A DNA stretch of 64,000 nucleotides from Psychrobacter sanguinis (GTDB taxonomy: Bacteria; Pseudomonadota; Gammaproteobacteria; Pseudomonadales; Moraxellaceae), in contig NZ_CP085990.1 in assembly GCF_020736705.1 (NCBI RefSeq), positions 1,054,001 through 1,118,000 on the forward strand. The letters are read 5' to 3'. The notes below the pieces were generated by a model. The model was not told the DNA's origin. It saw only the letters and a list, made by a program, of their open reading frames with translations, and made no database searches. The position numbers and the translations under genes are program-made. Position 1 is the stretch's first letter; each line of letters begins with the position of its first letter. This document shows, piece by piece, positions 45,418 to 54,752 of the stretch.

Positions 45418-47352
45418 ATGTTTGCAAATTATTCCAGTACACCTTCTTCTGCGAAAAATCGCACTTATACACCTTCTCTTAAAAGGTTATCAAAAGCGAT
45501 ACTGGCCATTACCTTATCTAGCGTGGGTGTTGCCCATGCCAGTGACTATAGTAGCGTCACCTTTTTTGGGGATAGCTTGACCGATGGCGGTTATTTTAAA
45601 AAAGCGACTGAAGCACTAGGTCATCCACAGTCAGGGCAATATACTACTAACCCTGATAACACTTGGGCCACGCCTTTTGCAGAGAGTTTAGGATTAAACT
45701 CAGTACAGAATACTTATGATGAGGCAACGGGTCAGCAAATGACGACTGGTAATAACTATGCGATTGGTGGTGCTAGATCCGGGATCGATTTGCAACATGA
45801 TAAATATGAAGACACGACTGGCAAACCTCTCCCTGTTTATTCAACACGCAGTCAAGTAGATCGCTATTTGGCTGATAAAGATATTGATTCAAAGGGTCTG
45901 TATACGGTATGGACGGGAGCAAATGATTTATTTGCTGTTGTAAAAGATGTACCTAATGCTTCAAATATTATATCTGCTGCGGTAAGTGATGAAGTGGCGA
46001 CGGTTAAAAAACTACACGATAATGGTGCCAACTATATTGTCGTCCCAAATATTCCAGATGTTGGGTTAACCCCAAACTTCGTAGGCACGCCTTTAGCAAC
46101 GTTTGGTACTGGTTTAGTGAACCAATATAATGAAGCATTATATTCAGGTGTGAAAAATACAGGGGCCAATGTTATCCCGTTAGATACTTTTAGCTTAGTA
46201 CAACAGGTAGCAGCAAATCCGACCGCTTATGGTTTTAGTAATGTCACTGACAAAGCCTGTAAAAATACCAGTTCTGTTGAGTGTGGAAGAGCGGACTTAG
46301 ATAAGCCAGGGGCGGAAAACAGCTATTTCTTTGCAGATGGCGTGCATCCCACAGGACGTGCACACCGCATGATTGCTGACTATGCCAATTCAGTAGTCAC
46401 TGCACCAAGTCAGGTCAGTGTGTTACCACATATTGCCACACAGTCTGGCTTAGCCACCAATGAGCGTCTACAAACTCATATCAATCAGCGTCAAAACCAA
46501 AATCACACTCTACAGAGCACGAGTCCGGAAGGGTGGGTGTCTGCAAATATCAATTCGCTAGATGTGGCTGGATTTGAAAGCAGTGGTAATGCGCAGCTGC
46601 TATTGGGGCTAGACTTTGCTCATAATAACTTACCGAATGCGATGACCGGGGTTTATGCCAATCTGAGTCAATCAGAACTAGACAGTAGCAAGCGTACTGG
46701 CCTTGATAAGGTTGATTTTGATGAGCTAGGGCTTGGCTTGTATCACAGTCATAACCTAGGCAAAGTACAGCTAAATGGAGCATTAGGTTATAGCACTATT
46801 GATATGGAAATAAACCGTAAGGTGAGTCTAGATAACTATACTAGGAACTATAAGTCAGATGTCGATGGCAGCCGCTATTATGCGTCGTTGCAAGCCGGTT
46901 ATCCGATGCAGATGGGCAATATGGCACAATTTACTAATACCACAATAACGCCCTATCTTGGTGCTACGGCCAACCGTGTTAAGCTTGATGCAATTAAAGA
47001 AGGGGCAGCAGATGACCCTATTGCCATGCAGTTTGATGAGCAGAAATATAATACGGTATATGGCACGTTAGGGGTGAAAGCCAATAGTCGTTTGAGCAAC
47101 AACTTAAACGTATTTGGTGATGTCCATTATCAAAAACAGTTAGACGATAATCATAAAGAAGTCACAGCACGAGTAAACACGTTGTCTGACATGTCATTTA
47201 CAGCACCAAAAGCCAGCCTTGATGATGACAGCTTTGGGGCTAGCCTTGGATTGTCTCGTCAGTTTAAGTCATTCTTTGGCAGTGCTGGCGTGTCGTATGC
47301 TTCAGGCGATGACGACGATATCACCAGCGTATTTATTGAATTAGTTAAATAG
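45418..47352 (+). CDS. Autotransporter GDSL esterase/lipase (EstA-like)
   Basis: 644 residues. Long signal peptide (about 1-41, cleavage AHA-SD), an SGNH/GDSL hydrolase passenger (about 45-325), a linker, and a C-terminal autotransporter beta-barrel (about 370-644). Catalytic blocks: FFGDSLTDGG with nucleophile Ser53, WTGANDLF (block III Asn), and ADGVHPTGRAH with the Asp-His pair. Cell-surface esterase on acyl esters, as in Pseudomonas EstA. AAGGAAG precedes the ATG and a strong terminator follows. The barrel ends VFIELVK, not the usual aromatic last residue. Confidence 0.93.
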   Translation: MFANYSSTPSSAKNRTYTPSLKRLSKAILAITLSSVGVAHASDYSSVTFFGDSLTDGGYFKKATEALGHPQSGQYTTNPDNTWATPFAESLGLNSVQNTYDEATGQQMTTGNNYAIGGARSGIDLQHDKYEDTTGKPLPVYSTRSQVDRYLADKDIDSKGLYTVWTGANDLFAVVKDVPNASNIISAAVSDEVATVKKLHDNGANYIVVPNIPDVGLTPNFVGTPLATFGTGLVNQYNEALYSGVKNTGANVIPLDTFSLVQQVAANPTAYGFSNVTDKACKNTSSVECGRADLDKPGAENSYFFADGVHPTGRAHRMIADYANSVVTAPSQVSVLPHIATQSGLATNERLQTHINQRQNQNHTLQSTSPEGWVSANINSLDVAGFESSGNAQLLLGLDFAHNNLPNAMTGVYANLSQSELDSSKRTGLDKVDFDELGLGLYHSHNLGKVQLNGALGYSTIDMEINRKVSLDNYTRNYKSDVDGSRYYASLQAGYPMQMGNMAQFTNTTITPYLGATANRVKLDAIKEGAADDPIAMQFDEQKYNTVYGTLGVKANSRLSNNLNVFGDVHYQKQLDDNHKEVTARVNTLSDMSFTAPKASLDDDSFGASLGLSRQFKSFFGSAGVSYASGDDDDITSVFIELVK

Positions 47353-47404
47353 TATTCTCTGAATTGCTTTAACTCATTAATTTACAGTTTACAGTGAAAT
47401 AAGA

Positions 47405-47441
47405 CTAAGGCTGAATAGTTGTGACTATTCAGCCTTTTTGG
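47405..47441 (+). terminator. Terminator of the esterase gene
   Basis: AAGGCTGAATAGT (47407-47419) pairs perfectly with ACTATTCAGCCTT (47424-47436), loop TGTG, followed by TTT. Confidence 0.93.
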
Positions 47442-47461
47442 TTTTAGGCGGTAGCAAGATA

Positions 47462-47490
47462 GTCGATAAGCTAAATGGTCGATAAGCTAA
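47462..47490. repeat. Two-copy tandem repeat, 16-nt period
   Basis: GTCGATAAGCTAA occurs at 47462 and again, identical, at 47478. Intergenic, after the esterase terminator. Confidence 0.8.
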
Positions 47491-47641
47491 GCTGAAGACA
47501 ATGATTACGCGAAGCTTATTTGCATCGACCGAAGAGCGTGGTACGATTAACCTAGTTTTTAAATAGTAATGACCGCATGCTTTATAAGACGGTTACTAGC
47601 AATATTTTTATAAATAATAGCAAACAAATAGGTTGAAAATT

Positions 47642-48088
47642 ATGAGTACTGAGGCGCCTAAACAAGACCCAAAATCTATGCCGTTACAAGGCAATGTGGT
47701 GTGGCAAAAAGACAGACATTTTTTGGGTACTGCCCCCTCTGGAAAACAAGTCGATATCGATGGCAATAAAGAAGCCGGTGCAAGTCCTATGGAACTGATC
47801 CTGTTAGGCTTGGGTGGCTGTGCCAGTTATGATGTGGTTGGTATCTTAGAAAAAGGCCGTCAAGACATCCAAGATGTACGCTGCGAGTTATCGGCTGTAC
47901 GTGCTGACACGGTTCCTGCTGTTTTTACTGATATTCATCTACACTTCGTGGTAACCGGTAAGGATGTCAAAGAAAAACAAGTGGCCAAAGCGGTAGAGTT
48001 ATCAGCAGATAAGTACTGTTCAGCCAGTAAAATGCTGGCAGCAGGTGGGGTCAAAGTGACACACAGTTTTGAAGTAGTGGCCAGTTAA
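47642..48088 (+). CDS. OsmC family peroxiredoxin-like protein
   Basis: 148 residues from ATG 47642, preferred to the in-frame TTG at 47633. OsmC/Ohr fold. Seen: LILLGLGGCASYDVVGIL with the first conserved Cys on the central helix, and KYCSASKMLAAGGVKV with the second Cys near the C-terminus. It is of the YhfA-like branch rather than the strict organic-hydroperoxide reductase Ohr. Likely thiol-dependent peroxide detoxification, inferred from family. 38 bp before the MAPEG gene; probably cotranscribed. Confidence 0.88.
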   Translation: MSTEAPKQDPKSMPLQGNVVWQKDRHFLGTAPSGKQVDIDGNKEAGASPMELILLGLGGCASYDVVGILEKGRQDIQDVRCELSAVRADTVPAVFTDIHLHFVVTGKDVKEKQVAKAVELSADKYCSASKMLAAGGVKVTHSFEVVAS

Positions 48089-48126
48089 AATCGGTCAGGC
48101 CAGATAGTCCACAATCTAAGGAAGAT

Positions 48127-48555
48127 ATGATGAGTTGGTTCTTTGCTTTAATACCAGATACGGCAAATGTGGCCATTTGGTCGATGATGATTGCCAGTGT
48201 CTTGCCACTGCTATTTGCCATATTGGCCAAAGTATTGGGTGGATTCGGTGTGGCTGACAATAGCCATCCGCGTGATGTGGTAGCAAAGTATACTGGCCGA
48301 GCCGCACGTGCCAATGCTGCCCAGCAAAATAGCTATGAAAGTTTACCTATCTTTTTAGCGTCTGTTATCGTGGCCATGCTGTTTTTTGTGCCTCAAGTGG
48401 TGATTAACTACTTGGCAGTCGTGTATGTGATGTTACGGGTGATTTATGGTATCGCTTATATCGTTAATCTGCCAACACTACGGTCTATCATTTGGACATT
48501 ATCGATGGCCTGCTGCTTTATGCTATTTTATTTAGCGATTAAAATGGCCTTCTAA
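48127..48555 (+). CDS. MAPEG family membrane protein
   Basis: 142 residues with four TM helices (about 18-40, 70-92, 95-112, 118-140). Seen: the MAPEG-like block RAARANAAQQNSYESLPIF between TM1 and TM2, matching the glutathione-binding loop of the family. Members act in eicosanoid and glutathione metabolism; in bacteria the role is mostly unknown. Adjacent ATG at 48130 is an alternative start. AAGGAAG precedes. Pairing with OsmC suggests a role in oxidative stress, which is inference. Confidence 0.87.
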   Translation: MMSWFFALIPDTANVAIWSMMIASVLPLLFAILAKVLGGFGVADNSHPRDVVAKYTGRAARANAAQQNSYESLPIFLASVIVAMLFFVPQVVINYLAVVYVMLRVIYGIAYIVNLPTLRSIIWTLSMACCFMLFYLAIKMAF

Positions 48556-48661
48556 GCGGTCTATTGTGATTGGTTATAGTAGGGCTGTTGAATAAAGTCA
48601 GTTAATCGACCAATGGTCTGAGCTGCCCTGCATAAAATGCCATAAATTAAACTGTATACCT

Positions 48662-48697
48662 AAAAAAGGAGCTTGGCCTAAGCTGCGCTCCTTTTTT
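48662..48697. terminator. Bidirectional terminator
   Basis: AAAAAAGGAGC and GCTCCTTTTTT pair, with an inner AGCTT/AAGCT complement. Shared by the convergent MAPEG and dusC genes. Confidence 0.82.
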
Positions 48698-48733
48698 AAA
48701 ATGAATTATTATTCTTAAAATGTGCTACTGCTC

Positions 48734-49717
48734 TTATAGTGAATCATTATAAGCTTGAGACCGTAGCCTATTAATAATGTCTTGCTTGTCTTGTACCCGT
48801 TTAATGCTATCCCAAAGCACTTTGGCTTCCAGATAGCCTTTACTGAGCATCCCTAACCACTGTTTATAACGTCCTACCAACACCTTATCACTTTTGGCCT
48901 CTCCTTCAAGAAAAGCAATTTGATGGGGTATTAACTCGTGCCACGTCAGTAAAGCGGCAGGCGTATCAATTTGAGCCACCAAGTCGGGCCGAGTTACGGC
49001 ACCTCGACCTAGCATTAAATGAGACGTATTCGATTGGGTGATGCAGCGTAGTGCCTGTTCATGATTCCAAATTTCGCCATTGGCAATAACCGGAATGGGC
49101 AGCTCAGTAAATCCTGTAATTTTTTCCCAATAAGCGGGAGGCTTATAGCCTTGCGTTTTGGTACGAGCATGTATCGTCAGCCAGTTAGCGCCACTGTCAG
49201 CGATGGCCTTTTTAATATCATTCATATTACTAGTATCGGTATAGCCTAGACGTATTTTGGCCGATACGGGGATATGAGAAGGTGTCTTATCGCGTACCGC
49301 AGAAATAATATCACGCATCAGGCTAGGCTCATCGAGTAACACACTGCCACCGCGATGATTATTAACCGTCTTTGCTGGACAGCCAAAATTGATATCTATA
49401 GCAGGTGCACCAAGGGCACAGGCTGCTAAAGCGTTTTCACCCATCAATTCTGGATTACTGCCCAGTAGCTGCACATGAATGGGGGTGCCGCTGTTAGTTC
49501 GGCTGTCATTTCTTAGCTCAGGCACAAAGCGGTAAAACACATGATCCGGCAGCACATGCTGAGTCACCCGAATAAACTCACTAACAGACCAATCATAGGG
49601 ACGCCCCAAATCGCTGGCAACTTGGGTCAGTATTCGACGCATTAATGGGTCAGTGAGTCCTTCCATAGGGGCAAGAAGGCGCACGGGTTTTGAGAAAAAT
49701 TGGGTGGCAAAAGACAT
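48734..49717 (-). CDS. dusC: tRNA-dihydrouridine(16) synthase DusC
   Basis: 327 residues from ATG 49717; a GTG-started extension from 49777 is possible but adds 20 residues unlike the family. FMN enzyme reducing U16 of tRNA. Seen: RLLAPMEGLTDPLMRR, SEFIRVTQHVLPDHVF, the catalytic Cys in NFGCPAKTVNNHRGG, VSAKIRLGY, IHARTKTQGY and PVIANGEIW. The EFIRV and CPAKTVN patterns fit DusC better than DusA or DusB. C-terminal helical domain is present. Neither start has a good ribosome site. Confidence 0.92.
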   Translation of the reverse strand: MSFATQFFSKPVRLLAPMEGLTDPLMRRILTQVASDLGRPYDWSVSEFIRVTQHVLPDHVFYRFVPELRNDSRTNSGTPIHVQLLGSNPELMGENALAACALGAPAIDINFGCPAKTVNNHRGGSVLLDEPSLMRDIISAVRDKTPSHIPVSAKIRLGYTDTSNMNDIKKAIADSGANWLTIHARTKTQGYKPPAYWEKITGFTELPIPVIANGEIWNHEQALRCITQSNTSHLMLGRGAVTRPDLVAQIDTPAALLTWHELIPHQIAFLEGEAKSDKVLVGRYKQWLGMLSKGYLEAKVLWDSIKRVQDKQDIINRLRSQAYNDSL

Positions 49718-49840
49718 ATCGATTACACGTGTGGGTTTGAGAGGGGCATCATAACTTATCTGTATGAATACAGCCACTAGCCTGATATTCTAAATAGGGC
49801 GAAATTAAAAGAAGAAAAATATAAAAGGATAAGAAAAATA

Positions 49841-50305
49841 GTGATAAATGATAAGACGCAAACATTTATAGAAGAATATAAACGAGAGACCAGTCAGTCC
49901 AATGTAACCATAACTGCTTGGCAGTTTGGTACAGAGCCAGATGAATTGGCAAGACTGGTGGTTAGAGGTAAGAAGACAGCCACCTGTTCATTATATAAAT
50001 TGTATGAAATAGAAGGTGAGCCCTTGCCACAAGTTGGCTTACATCAAGTTATCTTAGACAGTACAGACCAACCGGTAGCAATGATTAAAATTACCGAAGT
50101 TAGCCTTACGCCGATGCAAGAAGTACCGTTGGATTTTGCTTTAGCCGAAGGCGAGGGCGACGGTAGTTATGAATATTGATGGAACGGGCATATTAAGTTT
50201 TTTAAGTCTCTCGCTAAAGAGTTCAATATTACTTTCGATATCCGAGACTTACTTGTGTGTGAACGGTTTGAAGTTGTCAAAGTTAGTGACTGTTTTAGCT
50301 ATTAA
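49841..50305 (+). pseudogene. ASCH domain gene interrupted by an in-frame TGA
   Basis: The GTG-started frame opens at 49841 and stops at TGA 50177-50179 after 112 residues ending GEGDGSYEY. The same frame then runs without interruption to TAA 50303-50305 as WNGHIKFFKSLAKEFNITF and on to LLVCERFEVVKV, exactly the C-terminal part of the ASCH family, whose members read EYW-R-x-x-H-x-x-F-F here. TGA therefore replaces the conserved Trp (TGG to TGA), and the following TGG sits where Arg (CGG) is usual. Total length without the stop is 154 residues, normal for the family (RNA-binding or N4-acetylcytidine amidohydrolase-like). Either a recent pseudogene, a sequencing error, or rare readthrough. Confidence 0.8.
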
Positions 50306-50403
50306 GTTTAAATAGAAAGCAAAATTATGCTGTTATTAAAGAGTTAAATTTTCAATAACAGTGGCTAAGGACCATGATAATATTAGGCTAAAGGTCTAAA
50401 AGG

Positions 50404-51174
50404 TTAAGGCTTTACCACTCGTAACTCTGATATGATTTGTTCTAAGTGTGATTTACCCTGAGTACTCCAAATATTATAAAAGCAATGATTATCGCCTAAC
50501 GTCAAATAAGCCAACCATTTTCCGTTAGGATCACCCCCTTCACGCCCATAAGTCAACTCAGTGCCATCTTGATACACAAGGTGGTCATTCCAAATACTGC
50601 CTTTCCCTGCAGGGTCACTGATTCCTGAAAGCGCCACACCATAAGCACTACGTAAAGCAGGTAAATCATAAGCCACGCCCCAACCTCCCGAAAAATTGGC
50701 ACGCCGTACACTTCTATCAATGAGGTGAGAGTTAGCGGTGGAGGGAAGGGCCAATAGAGGACACTTCCTGCCAATTTCAGATTTCTTCCATTCCGTCTTA
50801 TAAACCGAATCAGTTTCAGAAGCGGTAATAGGAGCTAAGCGCCATGATTCAGGAATAGCAGATGGCGGTACGAGTCCAGGTACAGACTGGGGACGGTTGG
50901 CATCTGTGATGAGAGGTATTTCGGTAAATGGTGGTTTTGCAGCAGTTGATGAGTTATGTGGCACATGGCTAGATGATGCGTGGTTTGCTACTACCGGAGA
51001 AGTTTGCTGTGTGTGTTGAATAGTTTGTGTTGTCTGAGTAGTCGAAGGCTGCGCAGAAGACTGGCAGCCAGTAATACCTAAAAATAAAAGGGTGGAACAG
51101 GATAAACGTATACTTTTTAGCGCAATATTACTTTTTATAACACCATTATTTTGAGTAAACTTGAAGTTTGTCAT
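50404..51174 (-). CDS. Hypothetical lipoprotein
   Basis: 256 residues from ATG 51174, which has AAGGA 7 nt upstream; an in-frame ATG at 51198 lacks one. A long polar N-region (about 1-25) is followed by a short hydrophobic segment and lipobox ITGC (Cys about 37), then a Thr/Gln/Ser/Pro-rich linker to about 100. The C-terminal 150 residues look folded (SVRRANFSGGWGVAYDLP, TYGREGGDPNGKWLAYLTLG, two Cys that could pair). I recognise no family. Single gene, probably membrane-anchored in the envelope. Confidence 0.78.
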   Translation of the reverse strand: MTNFKFTQNNGVIKSNIALKSIRLSCSTLLFLGITGCQSSAQPSTTQTTQTIQHTQQTSPVVANHASSSHVPHNSSTAAKPPFTEIPLITDANRPQSVPGLVPPSAIPESWRLAPITASETDSVYKTEWKKSEIGRKCPLLALPSTANSHLIDRSVRRANFSGGWGVAYDLPALRSAYGVALSGISDPAGKGSIWNDHLVYQDGTELTYGREGGDPNGKWLAYLTLGDNHCFYNIWSTQGKSHLEQIISELRVVKP

Positions 51175-51360
51175 AACCAGTTCCTTGTTTCTAAACAATC
51201 TGATTAAGGGTTTGAAATAGTTTGCTTAATAATTAGTATCTGCTAGTGCTATAAAAATTATTGTAAAAATTTATAGTTAAAAATTATCGTTTACTACTTA
51301 AATTTGAGTAATGTTGACTCAGTTGTAATTTAGACAATAGTGGACGTACTGTCTCGTTCA

Positions 51361-52875
51361 TTAAGACCCGTAAATGACTTTTTTACCCGACTTGAAGCCA
51401 GAGATTAAGTCGCTGATATTGTGAATGTCTAAATTGTCCTTGGCTCGGGTACAAGCCACATAAAGTAGACGTAGTTCTTCAGGACTAATCTTAATTCCAT
51501 TCGGCGTCACATCATAATAGAAGTCATCATCGAGCTGCACCCGATCCCATTCAAGACCTTTTGCTTTATGGGCGGTAGAGATAACATAGTCGGCATCACG
51601 CACATCTGTCAGGCTATTTACCGCTTGTGACAACACCTCGGTACCATGGTCATCAACCAACTTTACCAATGTCTTAAGGTCACTGCCTTCATTGGTCTCC
51701 GCATAATCTTGAACATCGCTCCAGTTATAAAAATAAGCAAGCTCTGGCACCCCGTAAGCAGATTTGCCTGCCTTTAAGCTCTCAGCCGCTTTACAGAATT
51801 TAAGCATTCTATCAGCATCCGCTTGTAACGCCACTTTATGACCGTTCTTTAGACCTGCCAACAGTTGGGCCATGGCTGAGGCATTGGTACGGCATAGAAT
51901 CGCATCCTTTTTGCCATGGGTGGTTATTTTAGCGGTGCTTGAGGTTTTATTAGGATTGCCTCGAAGCGGTACTTCTTCTTGCAGCGCTTTCAAAAATAAG
52001 TTGGCCACATCTGCAATGTCCTCCCCAAAACGAAAGGATTGGGTCAATAAGGTTTGTGGCAAAGGTAGTTTTTTCATGGCATTGATCGCACCGCGCCACT
52101 CATAAATTTGCTGATGGGCATCGCCCACATAAATAACTTGTTGCTGCTGCTGAGTCAAAATACCCATCATTAACGGATCGGCATCCTGAGCTTCATCAAA
52201 CAAAATAAATTCAGCAGGGATAATAGGCTTAGACAATGCCCATAACTTGAGATAAATATCATGACCAATACCAGCAGGATGTCTGGCATCAATAGACTGT
52301 AACCAGCGCTTTTCTACCGCAGGGTAAAGTATCTCACGCAGTTGTTCTTCGTCAGCCGCCGATATCCAACTGGGGAAAATTAGGTGGCGCGGGGCAGGGT
52401 AGCTGGCATGAGTACTACAAAAATTACTCACCGCATCACTGACAAAACGGGCTTGACGGGCAGGGGTTAGATTGATATAGCTGGTTTTACCTTCCATCTG
52501 ACGGCGAACTTGAACCGTGCGCAATCCCAAATCATCGCCCAAGCGTTTTGGCGAAAATCTGGGTAATGATAACTTAGCGGTAATATCACGTGGCACATGG
52601 CGGTAGGCTAAAGAGTGAAAGGTACGGCAGTCGACATGCCCTGGGAATCTTTGCTTGGCCTCATTGGCGATGCCCTTGTTAAACGCTAAGTACAAACCAC
52701 GCCCTCGTAAACGTTCAGCGATAAGCTTTAATGTTGTGGTTTTACCAGCACCGGCATATGCCACTACCTTAAAAGATTTACCATCCATGGCCATGTTTAA
52801 GGCGGCCAACTGTTCATCGGTCGGGTCACTCATATAAGCCGGCATGGGTGCAGACGATAAAGCAGTTACAGACAT
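51361..52875 (-). CDS. Superfamily 1 (UvrD/FBH1-like) DNA helicase
   Basis: 504 residues. Seen: Q-motif region TDEQLAALNMA, Walker A AYAGAGKTTTLKLIA (about 39-53), Ia-like TFHSLAYRH, Walker B FILFDEAQDADPLM, motif III VGDAHQQIYEWRGAINAM, motif IV LTQSFRFGEDIA, motif V STAHKAKGLEWDRV and motif VI LLYVACTRAKDNL. It is short compared with UvrD (720) because the 1B/2B insertions are reduced, which together with YEWRGA recalls FBH1-type helicases. Likely role: limiting recombination or processing stalled forks, inferred. Stands alone. Confidence 0.9.
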   Translation of the reverse strand: MSVTALSSAPMPAYMSDPTDEQLAALNMAMDGKSFKVVAYAGAGKTTTLKLIAERLRGRGLYLAFNKGIANEAKQRFPGHVDCRTFHSLAYRHVPRDITAKLSLPRFSPKRLGDDLGLRTVQVRRQMEGKTSYINLTPARQARFVSDAVSNFCSTHASYPAPRHLIFPSWISAADEEQLREILYPAVEKRWLQSIDARHPAGIGHDIYLKLWALSKPIIPAEFILFDEAQDADPLMMGILTQQQQQVIYVGDAHQQIYEWRGAINAMKKLPLPQTLLTQSFRFGEDIADVANLFLKALQEEVPLRGNPNKTSSTAKITTHGKKDAILCRTNASAMAQLLAGLKNGHKVALQADADRMLKFCKAAESLKAGKSAYGVPELAYFYNWSDVQDYAETNEGSDLKTLVKLVDDHGTEVLSQAVNSLTDVRDADYVISTAHKAKGLEWDRVQLDDDFYYDVTPNGIKISPEELRLLYVACTRAKDNLDIHNISDLISGFKSGKKVIYGS

Positions 52876-53231
52876 ATTATTACCTATGGATTAAAAAGAG
52901 GGACAAAGTCAGAGGGCAACAAAGCGAACTTAATATCAGCAAGCCAACTTTGTTTATAGAGCAAAAGGAGGGTTAAAACTAACCTTAAATTTAGCGTTAA
53001 AAAACCATTGACGAGGCAATGGTAGCTTGTACAGCCTATGATTTAAGCGCCCACTATAAGACTGACAACTGCTTATAGCTAAAGGCAATAGAATGAAATA
53101 TTGGACAAACAGTAGAGGATAGTAAATACAGCAACCAGATTATTATTACAGGGTGCATTTGCTTATTATAGCAGATTATCGAGAACGGATAATCCAAACC
53201 CTGTATTAATAACCGGCTATTTTATCCGCTT
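52876..53231. other. Intergenic region downstream of tatC
   Basis: 356 bp. Contains nested inverted repeats at 53147-53205 (listed) and a small hairpin ACCATTG/CAATGGT at 53004-53023. A minus-strand TATAAT at about 53167 could be the -10 of the helicase gene. No coding sequence. Confidence 0.5.
53147..53205. repeat. Nested inverted repeats
   Basis: Outer arms TACAGGGT (53147-53154) and ACCCTGTA (53198-53205); inner arms GATTATC (53174-53180) and GATAATC (53188-53194). Both pairs are perfect. It lies 27-85 nt past the tatC stop and lacks a T-run, so it is an imperfect terminator candidate. Confidence 0.6.
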
Positions 53232-54101
53232 TTATGCTTCTTCAGAGTCCGCTTCTTCCTCAGAAACTGCTTTCTTTTCTTTCACCAGTAAGCGCGCGAA
53301 AAGCAAACCCAGTTCAAATAACAAAATCATTGGAATGGCGAGTAAGAACATAGAGGGCACATCAGGAGGCGACATTACCCCTGCCGCTGCGAAACAGCCT
53401 ACAATAACATAACGACGCTTATCAGCCAGACTGGCCACCGAGACAAGACCCGTGACTACTAAAATAAGCACCACAACCGGTATCTCAAAAGTAAAGCCAA
53501 ACATCATTAATAGCTTGGTGACAAAACTGAGATAACTCTCGATATCAGTCATGGGCACGACACTAGAGGGCGAGAAGGTAATTAAAAAGCTAAGCGCCCG
53601 CTTCAACACGATAAAATAGGCAAATGCCACACCAGTATAAAATAGGACGATTGAAGACAATAAAATAGGCACCGCTATTCGCTTTTCATGCTTGTATAAC
53701 CCTGGTGCCACAAAAGCCCAAATCTGATACAAAATAAACGGCATAGCAAAAAAGGCTGACGTCAGCAAAGTCAGACGAATAGGGGCCATAAAGTTGGCCA
53801 CAGGGTCAATGGCAATCATCGTTGAAGCAGTGGGTAGGATTTCTACCAAAGGCTCAGAGATGATGTCATAAAGCTCGCGTGAAAAGCCTACTAAAGCTAA
53901 GAATATAACGGTAATCACCACCATTATTTTGATTAAATGCATTCTTAGCTCGACCAAATGCTCGGTTAGTGGCATATCGGCTAGGGCTTCTTCAGAGGGA
54001 GCGTCTGATATTGAGTCCACACCGTTGTCATTTAAACTAGTGTCTAAACGGTCGTCGTGTTCAGAAACAAAACGCTGTTTCTTCTTTTTGAATAAGCTCA
54101 T
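53232..54101 (-). CDS. tatC: Twin-arginine translocase subunit TatC
   Basis: 289 residues; polytopic receptor for Tat signal peptides. Six TM helices after a 40-residue charged N-terminus. Seen: MPLTEHLVELRMHLIK, FMAPIRLTLLTSAFFAMPFILYQ (quoted in part), FVAPGLYKHEKR with the signal-binding Glu region, and FGFTFEIPVV. The tail beyond 275 is acidic. Its start overlaps the tatB stop by 4 nt (ATGA), implying coupled translation. Confidence 0.96.
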   Translation of the reverse strand: MSLFKKKKQRFVSEHDDRLDTSLNDNGVDSISDAPSEEALADMPLTEHLVELRMHLIKIMVVITVIFLALVGFSRELYDIISEPLVEILPTASTMIAIDPVANFMAPIRLTLLTSAFFAMPFILYQIWAFVAPGLYKHEKRIAVPILLSSIVLFYTGVAFAYFIVLKRALSFLITFSPSSVVPMTDIESYLSFVTKLLMMFGFTFEIPVVVLILVVTGLVSVASLADKRRYVIVGCFAAAGVMSPPDVPSMFLLAIPMILLFELGLLFARLLVKEKKAVSEEEADSEEA

Positions 54102-54733
54102 GGTTTGACCTCAGTAGGCTTAGCTGAGCTAGGAGTTAAATCGTATAACAAAGGGTTGGTGGTATAATTTGGTAAAAATGGCGCGGGTGGCAAGCGTCTT
54201 GCTCTGTCATAGTCTCCTAACAAAAACCACATATTTTTCCAAGGACGGGTCATGGTAGCGCTGAGCTGATGAGCCGGGTCACTGTCGACTGAGGTATGAT
54301 AGGTGTAGTTTGTATCTGACTGAGTATCCGCAGATAGCCCATCTTTTTCAATATCTTTCTTAGTGAGTGTTGGAGCAGATGTCTCACTGGCTGTTTCAGA
54401 GTTATCTTGAGCAGTAGATTGCCCAAGCGGCGCTTGTTTTAACTGTGAGTTTTGTTGTTCAAACTCTTGCAAACTGCCGCGCAGTTGGGCCATCTCTTTT
54501 TGCATTTGTGCTTCTGACTGACGAATTTTAGCCAACTCTTGCTGCATAAGCTGCCGAGTTTCTGCCAAATCCAGTTCAGCTTCCATTTCAGCCTTTAAGG
54601 TACCGATGGTACGTCGGAACTTAGAATAATAAGTACCTACCGTCCGTACGGCTTGCGGTAATTTTTCGGGACCCAAAACAATGAGCGCAATGATACCGAA
54701 CACCATAAGCTCATAAAAACTGAAGTTAAACAT
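54098..54733 (-). CDS. tatB: Twin-arginine translocase subunit TatB
   Basis: 211 residues. N-terminal TM helix FYELMVFGIIALIVLGPEKLP with the conserved LGPEKLP hinge, an amphipathic helix, a Glu/Gln-rich coiled region (about 45-95), then a long Ser/Thr-rich tail. Longer than E. coli TatB (171). It docks cargo with TatC. Between tatA and tatC. Confidence 0.95.
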   Translation of the reverse strand: MFNFSFYELMVFGIIALIVLGPEKLPQAVRTVGTYYSKFRRTIGTLKAEMEAELDLAETRQLMQQELAKIRQSEAQMQKEMAQLRGSLQEFEQQNSQLKQAPLGQSTAQDNSETASETSAPTLTKKDIEKDGLSADTQSDTNYTYHTSVDSDPAHQLSATMTRPWKNMWFLLGDYDRARRLPPAPFLPNYTTNPLLYDLTPSSAKPTEVKP

Positions 54734-54752
54734 AGCCGCTTAATATCCCATC

